Shown piece after piece: positions 5,441-13,975 of a DNA stretch of 20,052 nt. The notes beneath the pieces are model-generated. The model was not told the DNA's origin. It did not search any database and worked only from the letters and a program-made list of their open reading frames with translations. How positions within the stretch are numbered: the first letter of the stretch is position 1; each line of letters opens with the position of its first letter. Origin of the DNA: a virus; the IMG/VR virus record IMGVR_UViG_3300030109_002152, positions 1 through 20,052 of that record; one strand, 5' to 3'. A program made the position numbers and the translations under genes.

Positions 5441-5503
5441 TCTCTGCAATAAAAGAAGAACACACATAATCCTAATATTTTTTTGGGAATTTTTTTTCCG
5501 ATA

Positions 5504-5620
5504 GGGTTCCCGAATATTAGGGTCCCTAATATTAGAGGGGGGGTAGGGTTCCCAAATAAGGTTACCCTAATAAGGATACCTTAATAAGGTTTCCTTAATA
5601 GGGTAATACCTTAATAAGCC
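5504..5620. repeat. array of degenerate ~14-base iterons
   Basis: Units of the form GG-N-(T/A)-(A/C)CC-(T/C)-TAATAA follow each other head to tail: 5504-5519, 5520-5535, 5547-5559, 5560-5573, 5574-5587, 5588-5600 and 5601-5617, separated only by a G-rich gap at 5536-5546. Lengths are 13-17 bases, mostly 13-14. Two units contain GGGTTCCC, whose complement carries the GGGAAC core of the early promoters. No gene fits here. Iteron arrays next to an origin usually bind a replication initiator or a repressor. Confidence 0.65.
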
Positions 5621-5763
5621 TTCCAAAAGAGGTCTTTTAAGATAAGACATTTAGAGGGGATAGTCAAGAAATACTTTGTTTACGACACAAATAAATTTAA
5701 TTCTTGTATTTATAAACATATTGTGTATAAATTGTGGATAACTTAATCACAAACGGAGAATCA
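5621..5763 (+). promoter_or_regulatory. leader of the rightward late operon with DnaA-box pair
   Basis: This gap precedes the first right-arm gene. It holds a dyad AAAAGA-GG-TCTTTT (5625-5638), a possible sigma70-like promoter TTGTAT (5704-5709), 16 bases, TATAAA (5726-5731), and two DnaA-box-like 9-mers 11 bases apart (5722-5730 and 5733-5741). The ribosome site is ACGGAGAATCA before 5764. The promoter call is weak. Confidence 0.4.
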
Positions 5764-5997
5764 ATGGCTAAGAAAAAAGAAAAAAATCTAATGACATTAA
5801 ACTATGGTGGGCAAGAATATAAGTTTGAACTTGAATCTTTATCACCTGAAGGAAAAGCTCATTATAACAGAGCTAATGAAGTAGCCGCAGAGTTGTTAAG
5901 ATTTGAACAACAAGTTGCTGAAAAGAAATGGTTGACAGGTAAATACCTTTCTTTTATAGCAGCAGAGTTAGACGATAAAGATAAAGATAAAAAATAA
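5764..5997 (+). CDS. small DUF6447-like phage protein, 77 aa
   Basis: I start at 5764 (MAKKKEKN) because ACGGAG lies 7-8 bases upstream; the frame stays open to 5734, but the upstream part overlaps a DnaA-box-like site. The pattern is a lysine-rich start, then a short beta strand (LNYGGQEYKFELESLSPEGKAHY), then a helix (ANEVAAELLRFEQQVAEKKWLTGKYLSFIAAEL) and an acidic-basic tail. This layout matches the small DUF6447 proteins known from marine cyanophages, whose role is unknown. The stop overlaps the next start (TAATG). The assignment rests on pattern memory. Confidence 0.7.
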   Translation: MAKKKEKNLMTLNYGGQEYKFELESLSPEGKAHYNRANEVAAELLRFEQQVAEKKWLTGKYLSFIAAELDDKDKDKK

Positions 5998-6200
5998 TGG
6001 AGTTAGTAAACGGTTTACAAAAAGCTAAGAAGTTAGTAAAAAGATTAAAAGATTCTGACATACTATCACCCGACCCTTTAGCATTAGAGTGGGTTATTGA
6101 ACTATTTGAAACAATAGAAAAAATAGATACCCCCGAACTAGTAGAAGGAGCTGATATGGCTTTTACCTTTACAGATGATGGCGAAAAAATTAAAGCTTAA
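5997..6200 (+). CDS. hypothetical protein, 67 aa
   Basis: Unrecognised small protein with an amphipathic, lysine-rich N-terminal helix (VNGLQKAKKLVKRLKD) and an acidic second half. The start overlaps the preceding stop by one base and the end overlaps the phosphoesterase start by 26 bases. An internal AGAAGGAG before an in-frame ATG (6156) lies close to the phosphoesterase start and may help ribosomes load on that gene. Confidence 0.65.
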   Translation: MELVNGLQKAKKLVKRLKDSDILSPDPLALEWVIELFETIEKIDTPELVEGADMAFTFTDDGEKIKA

Positions 6201-6951
6201 AAGAGGAATTGTATTTCCAGATATTCATTTTCCTCTTCACGATGAGAAAGCACTGTCCTGTGCATTGCAAGCAGTCAAGATAGTTAAACCAGATATTTAC
6301 ATTAACATTGGTGATGTAGGTGAATGGCATAACTTTTCTGCCTGGAAGTACAAAGGAAAGAAACTTCCTTCTTTAGAATACCAAATACCATATTGTGAAC
6401 AAGACATTGCTGATGTCAATGCAGGTTTAGATATGATAGATGATGTTATGTCTAAAGAAAAAGTAAAAGAAAAGTATATGTTGCAAGGTAATCATGAGTT
6501 GTGGATGGACAACTTTGTAGAAAAATATCCTTATATGTCTGATTATACTTTTCCTAAAGCATGTTATTTAAAAGAACGAGGGTACAAATATTATGAATAC
6601 AACCTTCCATTAAAGATAGGGAAGATAAATTTTATACACGGTACCTACGCAACTACTTACCATGCTAAAAAACATCTTGAAACATACGGAGCCAATATCA
6701 TGTATGGACATACTCACGATGTTCAACGACATACTTTAACTAAATTAGACGCAGGAACCATTGGAGCTTGGGGAATAGGATGTCTTAAAGATATGTCAAG
6801 AGATAAAAACAAGTGGTTGCGTGGCCGCTTACATAATTGGAATCATGCTTTCAGCATTATTACTTGGTTTCCTAATGGCAACTTTCAAGTTGAAGTAATT
6901 GAAATTGTTAATGGGAAGTGTATCGTATGGGGTAATGTTGTTGAAGGCTAA
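6175..6951 (+). CDS. calcineurin-like metallophosphoesterase, 258 aa
   Basis: The complete set of metal-binding motifs of the calcineurin-like phosphoesterase superfamily is present: D16-x-H18 (PDIHFP), GD47VGE, GN106H107E, H155 (FIHG) and GH179TH181. These residues hold two metal ions and hydrolyse a phosphoester; the family covers protein phosphatases, nucleases and nucleotide hydrolases, and substrate cannot be read here. There is no signal peptide or membrane segment. The gene sits directly before the terminase genes and overlaps its neighbours on both sides, so it is expressed with the packaging genes. That placement occurs in other phages and suggests a job in DNA processing or late regulation, which is inference. 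Two tandem ATGs (6175, 6178) make the exact start uncertain by one residue. Confidence 0.9.
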   Translation: MMAKKLKLKRGIVFPDIHFPLHDEKALSCALQAVKIVKPDIYINIGDVGEWHNFSAWKYKGKKLPSLEYQIPYCEQDIADVNAGLDMIDDVMSKEKVKEKYMLQGNHELWMDNFVEKYPYMSDYTFPKACYLKERGYKYYEYNLPLKIGKINFIHGTYATTYHAKKHLETYGANIMYGHTHDVQRHTLTKLDAGTIGAWGIGCLKDMSRDKNKWLRGRLHNWNHAFSIITWFPNGNFQVEVIEIVNGKCIVWGNVVEG

Positions 6952-7685
6952 TGCATAAAAGAATTATTAAAGGTATACCTCGTTATGTATTTGATAGCGA
7001 GAAAGAATTTCGTGACATGTTTCCCGATGCAAAGCTAATAGCTGATTGGAGAAAAGCAAAAGTGAATGACTGGGTATTAACCGATGATAATAAAGTCACA
7101 CAAATACTCAACAAGAAAACAATGAAGAACTCTACGATTAAAGCGTATGATGATTACTTTGTTACATTGCTTGGCCCAACCTTTGCTTCTTCTAAGATGG
7201 AAGGCACACCAAAAAAAGATTATAACTCTTTTAGTAAGAGAAAAGACATAGAAGAAAAACCGTTAACATGGAGAGAGATACGCTTTGTTAAAATGATTGC
7301 TCATGGTGAAAACCCATTGCAAGCATATTTAGATTCGTTTGAAACAAACAATCAACAAACAGCTAAAGTTAAATCATCTCTACTTTTAAAACAAACAAGG
7401 ATAAAACAAGAAGTGGAAAAAGAAATAGAAGGAATACTAAATGAAATTGGTATTGATAAAAAATGGACACTAGAAAAAGCTAGAGACATTGTAGACAATC
7501 CAGATACATCTGATGCTGTCAAGCTAAGAGCATTAGAAAATTTTATGAAGATACAAAGCATGTATCCTAAAGAAAAGAAAAACGAATCGTTGTTATTAGG
7601 ACAAGCTTTTACTGGGTTTAGTAAAGAAGAAATATTAGAAATGAGTAATATGAAACTAATTGATGATGGAAAAAAAGAAGATTAA
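6951..7685 (+). CDS. terminase small subunit (probable), 244 aa
   Basis: Residues about 104-165 carry the helix-turn-helix pattern of Terminase_2-type small subunits: LTWREIRFVKMIAHGENPLQAYLDSF, a short spacer, then LLLKQTRIKQEVEKEI. Small subunits bind the packaging site and regulate the large subunit's motor. At 244 residues it is long for the family; about 100 N-terminal residues have no recognised domain, with a basic patch (PKKDYNSFSKRKD) before the HTH. The C-terminus looks helical, as expected for contact with the large subunit. It starts at the stop of the phosphoesterase (TAATG) and overlaps the terL start. Position immediately before terL strongly supports the call. Confidence 0.8.
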   Translation: MHKRIIKGIPRYVFDSEKEFRDMFPDAKLIADWRKAKVNDWVLTDDNKVTQILNKKTMKNSTIKAYDDYFVTLLGPTFASSKMEGTPKKDYNSFSKRKDIEEKPLTWREIRFVKMIAHGENPLQAYLDSFETNNQQTAKVKSSLLLKQTRIKQEVEKEIEGILNEIGIDKKWTLEKARDIVDNPDTSDAVKLRALENFMKIQSMYPKEKKNESLLLGQAFTGFSKEEILEMSNMKLIDDGKKED

Positions 7686-9264
7686 TATTATACCTGGACC
7701 TTCTGTTATGGCAGAAAGGGATGAGGTTTTAGCAAAAGCGTATAAAGATTTAATATTTTTTGGCCGTGTGTTCTTACCTCAAGACTTTTTACATAAAAGT
7801 GAAAGTCCTCAATTCCATTATGATTTATCTAGAAGATTAATCCAACACAAGCCTGGTGCTCGTATATGTAACATCATTCCTCGTGGTATGGGTAAAAGTA
7901 TTTTATCTAAAGCTGCTATTATGCATAAATTTTTATTTGCAGAAACAGATAAACAAAACTTTGTAGCTTGGGTATCAGAAGAAGGTGGGCAATCTATAGA
8001 CCATTTAAAATACATACGACACCACTTTGAAGAAAATGAAATGATACGGTACTACTTTGGAAACATGGATGGTGGTAGTGTAGGTAAACGATGGACAGAA
8101 AAAGATATTGTAACTCCAAAAGGAGATAGAATTATAGCTAAAGGTTCTAATCAAAGACTTCGTGGTAGGGCAGAAGTAGGAGTTAGATACACTGGTATAA
8201 TTCTTGATGACTTTGAATCAGAGCTAAATACTAAGACTCCTGAAAGAAGAGCAGAGTTAAAGAAGTGGATTGTCTCTACTGTATATCCATCACTAGAAGA
8301 AACTCCAGGTAATGAAGGTTGGATATGGTTGACAGGTACTATTGTTCATTATGATTCTTTTTTGCAAAACATAGTAGACGGTTATAAAGAATCACAAGCA
8401 AATAATAGAAGCTACCCTTGGGAAGTAACATTTCATAGAGCTGTTGAAAATGATAAACCTTTATGGCCAGAACAATTTTCTTTAGCAAAATTACAAAAGA
8501 AACGAAAAGAATTTATTGAAGCAGGTCTTGTAAACAAGTTTGCACAAGAGTATATGAACGATGCTAGAGATTCTTCAGCGGCTTCTTTTAAGATTGACAG
8601 AATACAAAACTATAATCACAGGTTTGAAAACAGAGAGAACTATGCTTATCTTGTAAATAATAAAGAAGCAATACCTGTAAATATTTATATAGGGGTTGAC
8701 CTTGCAGCTACTGCTAGTGCTACATCTGACTACCAAGTAATTCTAGTTATGGCTATGGATGCAAACAAAAATAGATATGTCTTAGAATATTTTAGAGAAA
8801 AAATACCAGCATTTGATATGGCTGAACAAATTGTAGAGATGGCTAAAAAATATTCTCCTGTTAGGAGAGTAACAATAGAAACTGTTGCAGCACAAGAAAT
8901 GGTTAGAGATATGACTACAAGAATTTCTGTAAAAGATAGGCGTTTACTACCAGGAATTTTTAAAGGAGTAAAACCTCCTTATGGTATTAAGAAAGAAGAC
9001 AGGTTAGAAACAGCACTAGGGCCTATAGTAAATTCTAAAAAATTATATATTAAAAAAGAAATGACTGAAATAGTGGATGAATTTTTTGAACATCCCAAAC
9101 CAAAGAACGATGACTTGATGGATGCTTTGTATTATGCTGATTATTTTGCAAAAGCTCCTAGTAGTACCGCTATAGATATAGCAGATTTAGCAGATTCTGT
9201 AGGAAAATCTACTAAGCTTAAAGCAAATAAAGTCTATAATTGGATGACAGGAACAATTAAATAA
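7663..9264 (+). CDS. terL: terminase large subunit, packaging ATPase/nuclease
   Basis: All terminase motor and nuclease landmarks are visible: Walker A PRGMGKS near residue 73, Walker B IILDDFE near 180, a coupling motif LTGTIVHYDS near 225, and an RNase H-like nuclease with VDLAATASATSD (first acid near 345), VTIETVA near 405 and DDLMDALYYADYF near 485. The enzyme cuts concatemeric DNA and pumps it through the portal. Length (533) is typical. The frame could begin at TTG 7660, ATG 7663 or ATG 7666; I chose the first ATG. No clear ribosome site is present, which fits translational coupling with the overlapping small-subunit gene. Confidence 0.95.
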   Translation: MMEKKKINIIPGPSVMAERDEVLAKAYKDLIFFGRVFLPQDFLHKSESPQFHYDLSRRLIQHKPGARICNIIPRGMGKSILSKAAIMHKFLFAETDKQNFVAWVSEEGGQSIDHLKYIRHHFEENEMIRYYFGNMDGGSVGKRWTEKDIVTPKGDRIIAKGSNQRLRGRAEVGVRYTGIILDDFESELNTKTPERRAELKKWIVSTVYPSLEETPGNEGWIWLTGTIVHYDSFLQNIVDGYKESQANNRSYPWEVTFHRAVENDKPLWPEQFSLAKLQKKRKEFIEAGLVNKFAQEYMNDARDSSAASFKIDRIQNYNHRFENRENYAYLVNNKEAIPVNIYIGVDLAATASATSDYQVILVMAMDANKNRYVLEYFREKIPAFDMAEQIVEMAKKYSPVRRVTIETVAAQEMVRDMTTRISVKDRRLLPGIFKGVKPPYGIKKEDRLETALGPIVNSKKLYIKKEMTEIVDEFFEHPKPKNDDLMDALYYADYFAKAPSSTAIDIADLADSVGKSTKLKANKVYNWMTGTIK

Positions 9265-9370
9265 AAAGTTTTCCACATGTTATCCACATTTTGCTTGCAT
9301 TTATAGAGGGTAAAGAGTTAAATTCAACTACGAAATACTGTATCGTTTTTTACAACAATAGGGCCATTGA
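9265..9370 (+). promoter_or_regulatory. gap before portal with DnaA-box-like pair
   Basis: TTTTCCACA (9269-9277, one mismatch to the DnaA box) and TTATCCACA (9280-9288, exact) lie 11 bases apart, the same spacing as in the switch region but in the opposite orientation. No clear hairpin terminator is seen. A promoter for the head genes could lie here, but I see no convincing -35/-10 pair. Confidence 0.45.
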
Positions 9371-11416
9371 ATGGAATATGACAAAAGAGCATTAAAAAAC
9401 CAAGAAATATACGATAGATACAAAAATGATAGAAAGGCTTGGGAAAGAGATGCTAGACAAGATATAGATTTTTATTTAGGAAATCATTTTACTTCAGACG
9501 AATCCAATGAATTGGCATCAAGAAACCAAGCAGATGTTCCTATGGATAGAATATCTCCTGCAGTAGAACGATTAAAAAGTATGCTTACTGCTAGACCTCC
9601 CGTGTTTACAGTAGTGCCTAGAGAAGACTCTGATTCTTCTTTGGCTTATTTATGGAGAATTATTATGGGGTTTGTGTGGCAAAACTCAGAGGGTGACGCA
9701 CAAATGAAACAAGCAATACATGATTATTGTGTTGTTGGTTTAGGTTATATTTATGCTTATGTAGATTATGATTCAGATTTTGGTAAAGGAGATGTTAAGT
9801 TTTCTTACATAGACCCTTTTAGAATTTATGTACCAGCAACATCTAGAGATAGATTTTTTTCAGATGCAGATAATATTATTTTATCTACAATACTTACGAA
9901 AGACCAAGTGTTAAATCTTTATCCAGAGTTAGGTATTAATGTAGACCCAAACACCCAAGAAGAAATAGACCCATTGATAGATATGATTTCACCGTATAGC
10001 TTAGAACAAGATTATCCAGACAATGTAAATAAGTCTAGTGTTAATATGTATACGCCAGATAAAGTTAAAGGCTATATAGATACACACGATTCAAGATACC
10101 AAATATTAGAAAGATTTTATAAAACAAAAGTTCCATATTACTTGCTTAGAGAAAATCAATCAGGAGAAGAATTTATTGTTGATGAAGCAGACTTTTCATC
10201 TTTCTTAGAAGAAAACAAACAGATGATAGAAATGGGACAGGTAGACATAACTCAAGTTTATCAAACAAGAATTAAAGTTACTGCAAGTATTGGAGAGGTA
10301 GTGTTATATGAAACAGTCCTAGATACAGATGTTTACCCTATCGTACCTATCGCAAATGTTTGGACACAGACTCCATATCCTCGTTCAGACATATCAAGAG
10401 CAAGGCCAATGCAAAGACTCCTCAACAAGCTTTGGTCTTTGGCTCTATCACATGCACAAGCATCAGCAGGTTTAAAACTTATGGTGCCAATAGGTAGTGT
10501 AGAAAATGTTTCACAGTTAGAAAAAGATTGGGCTAATCCTAATGCAGTTATAGAAGTGGACTCATCACAAGGTGAACCACACTATCCTGCTCCGCAACCT
10601 TTAACAGGTGAGTTCTACAGATTAATACAACAAGCAGAGTTTTATATTAATTTTATTTTTGGTATACCAGAAATAATGCAAGGGGTTGGAGAAAAAGCTC
10701 CTGACACTGCCAGAGGGACAGAAAGATTAATAGCTTTAGGTAGTGAAAGACCTAAATCTAAATTAAGAGATATAGAGTTTAGTATTAAAAGATTAGGAAA
10801 AGTATTATACAATTATGGTAAAAGTCATTATTCGCATGAAAAAATATTTAGACTTGCACAACCAAATAATGATATGTCAGAAATGATGGCACAGATTTAT
10901 TCTGATAAAACACAAACTATATTTGATTTAAAAAAAGATAGACACAATTTAGAACAACATGATGTTGGTATTGAGTCTGGTTCTACTTTACCAACAAGTA
11001 AGTATGCTGAACTTGCTGTGTATATGGAAGCATATCAGATGGGTATAGTAGACCAAGTAGAAGTATTAAAAAAGAATCCAGACATTTTTGACAAAGAAGG
11101 CGTGTTACAAAGAATGAATGAAAGACAGCAACTACAACAACAAATGGCTGCTATGGATGACCAGATAAAGAATTTACAGGGAGACCTGCAAACGGCTACA
11201 AGAGAATCTATCTCTGATAGAAAACGAACTGAAGTTGAGAAATTTAAGACTCGTTTGAAAGATATAGAATCTAACGCCAGTGCCGATAGGCGTGTAAATA
11301 AAAACAAACTAAACGACAAGGTGTTGCTTGAATTGGAGAAATTGCGTGGTGAAATTAAAGTAATAGAATCACAAATGCGTAGTTCTGCTCAAGAAGACAA
11401 GACATCAAAGGAGTAA
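9371..11416 (+). CDS. portal protein, 681 aa
   Basis: Position between terL and the scaffold/capsid genes, length and motifs support a portal of the long, short-tailed-phage type. The N-terminal domain has the usual PMDRISPAVERLKSMLTARPPVFTVVPRE stretch near residues 57-85, followed by CVVGLGYIYAYVDYD near 120 and a beta-rich wing. The conserved helical region includes NKLWSLALSHAQASAGLKLMVP near 351-372 and PEIMQGVGEKAPDTARGTERL near 434-454. The last ~110 residues form a charged coiled coil (QLQQQMAAMDDQIKNLQGDL onward), which may make a barrel or bind the scaffold. The portal is the dodecameric DNA channel at the head vertex. Start ATG 9371 has only a weak AGGG site. Confidence 0.9.
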   Translation: MEYDKRALKNQEIYDRYKNDRKAWERDARQDIDFYLGNHFTSDESNELASRNQADVPMDRISPAVERLKSMLTARPPVFTVVPREDSDSSLAYLWRIIMGFVWQNSEGDAQMKQAIHDYCVVGLGYIYAYVDYDSDFGKGDVKFSYIDPFRIYVPATSRDRFFSDADNIILSTILTKDQVLNLYPELGINVDPNTQEEIDPLIDMISPYSLEQDYPDNVNKSSVNMYTPDKVKGYIDTHDSRYQILERFYKTKVPYYLLRENQSGEEFIVDEADFSSFLEENKQMIEMGQVDITQVYQTRIKVTASIGEVVLYETVLDTDVYPIVPIANVWTQTPYPRSDISRARPMQRLLNKLWSLALSHAQASAGLKLMVPIGSVENVSQLEKDWANPNAVIEVDSSQGEPHYPAPQPLTGEFYRLIQQAEFYINFIFGIPEIMQGVGEKAPDTARGTERLIALGSERPKSKLRDIEFSIKRLGKVLYNYGKSHYSHEKIFRLAQPNNDMSEMMAQIYSDKTQTIFDLKKDRHNLEQHDVGIESGSTLPTSKYAELAVYMEAYQMGIVDQVEVLKKNPDIFDKEGVLQRMNERQQLQQQMAAMDDQIKNLQGDLQTATRESISDRKRTEVEKFKTRLKDIESNASADRRVNKNKLNDKVLLELEKLRGEIKVIESQMRSSAQEDKTSKE

Positions 11417-11418
11417 AT

Positions 11419-12159
11419 ATGAATACAGAAACATCACAAACCGATACTCAAGTTTCAGAATCTATGGATGAGGTTCAAACTGAGGGACAACAAGAAGGTA
11501 CTTTTGAAGGAAATGAAAGTATGAATTGGGAAAAAGAAGCTAAAAAGTTTCAATCTATGTATGATAGAGCTGAAGCAGATAAGAAGCATTTATCTCAATA
11601 CAAACCATTAATTAACTTACTAGAGCAACGACCTGACCTTGTTGAAACTTTAAGAGATAATATTGTTGGTAATAAGGGTGTAAACAAACCAACTGAAGCA
11701 CAACAGTTAAACGAAGACGAGTTCAATCCGTGGGATGCGTACAATAAACCTGGTTCTTCATCATACGAAATGCGTGTGAAGCAAGAAGAGTCTAGGATAA
11801 ATAGTGCAGTGCAAAATGCTATGAGAGGCCAAGAGCAAAAACAGTTTCTTAGTGATACTGTTAGTAAGTTAAAGAGTGATTTTGGTATGCAAGAAAATGA
11901 AGTCCAAGAATTTATGGAGTTTACTTCTGCACCGAAAGATTCTGTTCCTTTAGATAATTTGGTTAAGTTATTTAAAATGAATAAAGGTGAATACAAAGAA
12001 CCTGTAATTCAAAAACCAGATACATCTAATCAAGCAAGAACCGCAGGGGTATTGCAAGGAGGAGCAGTTCCTACTAAGTCTGAACAAGACGGAATGTGGG
12101 ACCAAATACTTAATGCCGCATCTTCTGGTAGCATCAAGCAAACTATAAAAAGAAAATAA
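11419..12159 (+). CDS. capsid assembly scaffold protein (probable), 246 aa
   Basis: Lies between portal and major capsid genes, two bases after the portal stop, with an AAAGGAG site. The N-terminus is acidic and rich in Q, T, S and E without order-promoting residues; a charged helical middle (NWEKEAKKFQSMYDRAEADKKHL and later QEESRINSAVQNAMRGQEQKQFL) follows, and the end is a basic helix KQTIKRK. An acidic, helical protein with a basic tail at this place is the hallmark of phage scaffolds, whose basic tail grips the coat protein. No protease motif is seen. Call is from composition and place. Confidence 0.8.
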   Translation: MNTETSQTDTQVSESMDEVQTEGQQEGTFEGNESMNWEKEAKKFQSMYDRAEADKKHLSQYKPLINLLEQRPDLVETLRDNIVGNKGVNKPTEAQQLNEDEFNPWDAYNKPGSSSYEMRVKQEESRINSAVQNAMRGQEQKQFLSDTVSKLKSDFGMQENEVQEFMEFTSAPKDSVPLDNLVKLFKMNKGEYKEPVIQKPDTSNQARTAGVLQGGAVPTKSEQDGMWDQILNAASSGSIKQTIKRK

Positions 12160-12172
12160 ATAGGAGAATAAA

Positions 12173-13540
12173 ATGGCAATAAGCGGACAAATTAAGTCAA
12201 CAAACTTGACTGCTGCTACTACATCTGCTGATTATGGAGTTGCTCCAGATAGAAGAAGGTTATATAACTTTTCTGATAGGATTGCTGAACTAGCACCTGA
12301 TGAAAGTCCTTTCTTTGTTTACTTGAGCAAGACTGCAAAACTTCCTACGGATGATTCTTTGTTTCGTTATTTAGAAGATAGAACAAAGATTAATTATACA
12401 AGTAGAGAGTTCCTTTTAAAAGGTAATCACGACAGTAGTGCGGTACAAGTATCTGGAGATACAGTATCATTTACTGTAGACACAGCTGACGGAGCTGCAG
12501 TAGACTTCCTTGTTAAAGGTATGGTCTTTGCAGTTAGAACACTTGGAGGCTCAGAAGGGGATGCAACTTACGCTAACATCGTAGTTAGAGTAGAAGATGC
12601 ACCTGTTCAGAACTCAGCTGATACAACATTTACTGGTAAAGTAATTTCTGTATCATCAACAGCAACTAATGCAAACAAACTTTTGAATGACAAAAAATGT
12701 CAAATCATTGGTACTGCATACGCAGAAGGTTCTGGAGCACCAGATGTATTCTCAGACAGCTTAGAAGATAATTATGGGTATACCCAGATTTTCAAGACAG
12801 CTGCTGAGATTTCAAACACAGCATACGCAACACAACTTCGTGGAGTGTCTAACGAGTTTGAAAGAGTGTTAGCTCAAAAAATGAGAGAACACAAAATAGA
12901 TATGGAAAGAGCATTTCTTTTCAATCAGAAAGCAAAAGTAGGCGGAGTACAATACTCAGAAGGTCTAGTAGGTCACATCATTAAAAACAGTACAGTAGTA
13001 GCTGGAACTGACAACTTATCTTATGAGTCAGGTAAAGCATACTTCAGAACTGCACAAGCTTCAGAGCTTACTTATGATAGACTTTTATCAGACTTTGAAG
13101 TATTGTTTGACCCAGCTAGAGGCGGAAGTAACGAAAGATTAGCATTAGCTTCTCTTCCTGTTATCTCTTTCTTTAACAAAATGGGTAACGGCTCATTTTC
13201 TGATATATCAACAGCAAGCACACAATACCAAATTAATATGGATGAATTAGCAGGACAGTATGGTCACCAGTTAATGGAGATTAATACAGTTCATGGTTCA
13301 GTATATTTAGTGAAAGAACCTCTATTTAGAGGTCATTCATCTGGTATGATGTGTATGGCTGATATGAGTAAACTATACTACAGACCATTAGTAGGTAACG
13401 GAATTAATCGTGATACTCAGGTTATGACAAATGTACAAAGTGCAGATGAAGACCTAAGAAAAGATATGATTCTTACTGAAGCTGGGTTAGAAGTATGTCT
13501 ACCAGAATCACATTACTTAATTAATTTAGAAGGAGTGTAA
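12173..13540 (+). CDS. major capsid protein, SU10/DUF5309-like, 455 aa
   Basis: The sequence follows the pattern of the HK97-fold capsid family known from phage SU10 and many marine phages: a start with RRRLYNFSDRIAELAPDESPFFVYLSK (residues 27-53), a central beta region, then YTQIFKTAAEISNTAYATQLRG and EFERVLAQKMREHKIDMERAFLFNQK (near 203-255), and a C-terminal domain ending in LEVCLPESHYLINLEGV. There is no sign of a cleaved N-terminal scaffold domain, which matches the separate scaffold gene. The start has a strong TAGGAG site; 18 bases around it (AGGAGAATAAAATGGCAA) recur exactly at the gene at 14075, so both may be made at high levels. Confidence 0.9.
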   Translation: MAISGQIKSTNLTAATTSADYGVAPDRRRLYNFSDRIAELAPDESPFFVYLSKTAKLPTDDSLFRYLEDRTKINYTSREFLLKGNHDSSAVQVSGDTVSFTVDTADGAAVDFLVKGMVFAVRTLGGSEGDATYANIVVRVEDAPVQNSADTTFTGKVISVSSTATNANKLLNDKKCQIIGTAYAEGSGAPDVFSDSLEDNYGYTQIFKTAAEISNTAYATQLRGVSNEFERVLAQKMREHKIDMERAFLFNQKAKVGGVQYSEGLVGHIIKNSTVVAGTDNLSYESGKAYFRTAQASELTYDRLLSDFEVLFDPARGGSNERLALASLPVISFFNKMGNGSFSDISTASTQYQINMDELAGQYGHQLMEINTVHGSVYLVKEPLFRGHSSGMMCMADMSKLYYRPLVGNGINRDTQVMTNVQSADEDLRKDMILTEAGLEVCLPESHYLINLEGV

Positions 13541-13541
13541 G

Positions 13542-13973
13542 ATGGCTAGAGCAGCATATTTAGAACAAAACAGTGGTGTTAGTGATATGAAATTAAAATA
13601 CGAACAAATTGCAGCAGCTAGAACACTAACTGCAGCTGACTCAGGAAAAGTATTCGGAGTTAATCAGGCATCTGCCTATGAGATTACTTTACCTTTAGCA
13701 GCTTCAGCTGGTGCTGGTTGGCATTGCAAATTCGTTTTATCAACAGTTGCTAGTAACGCAGTTACTATTGCTAACAACACTGCCGAGGATTCAATCGTTG
13801 GTATGGTTGTTGGAGCAGATGATGGAGCAGCAGGTAATTCTGCTGGTTCTGCAGTTGATGAAATCGTATTCATTAGTGGTGCCGAACTTGGTGACTCAGT
13901 TGTATTTTGTAATGGTATTAATTACTTTGCAAAAGCTGTGGCACACGATGTAGCACACATTACTATATCATAA
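13542..13973 (+). CDS. probable capsid decoration/head protein, 143 aa
   Basis: Directly follows the capsid gene (one base after its stop, AAGGAG site). The protein is small, poor in charge and rich in A, V, G, S and T, with predicted beta strands: LTAADSGKVFGVNQASAYEITLP, CKFVLSTVASNAVTIAN and DSVVFCNGINYFAKAV. The ADSGK...ITLP stretch is common in small beta-structured phage surface proteins (decoration proteins and fibre domains). A head-decorating role is inferred from place and composition. No catalytic residues are seen. Confidence 0.7.
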   Translation: MARAAYLEQNSGVSDMKLKYEQIAAARTLTAADSGKVFGVNQASAYEITLPLAASAGAGWHCKFVLSTVASNAVTIANNTAEDSIVGMVVGADDGAAGNSAGSAVDEIVFISGAELGDSVVFCNGINYFAKAVAHDVAHITIS

Positions 13974-13975
13974 AC

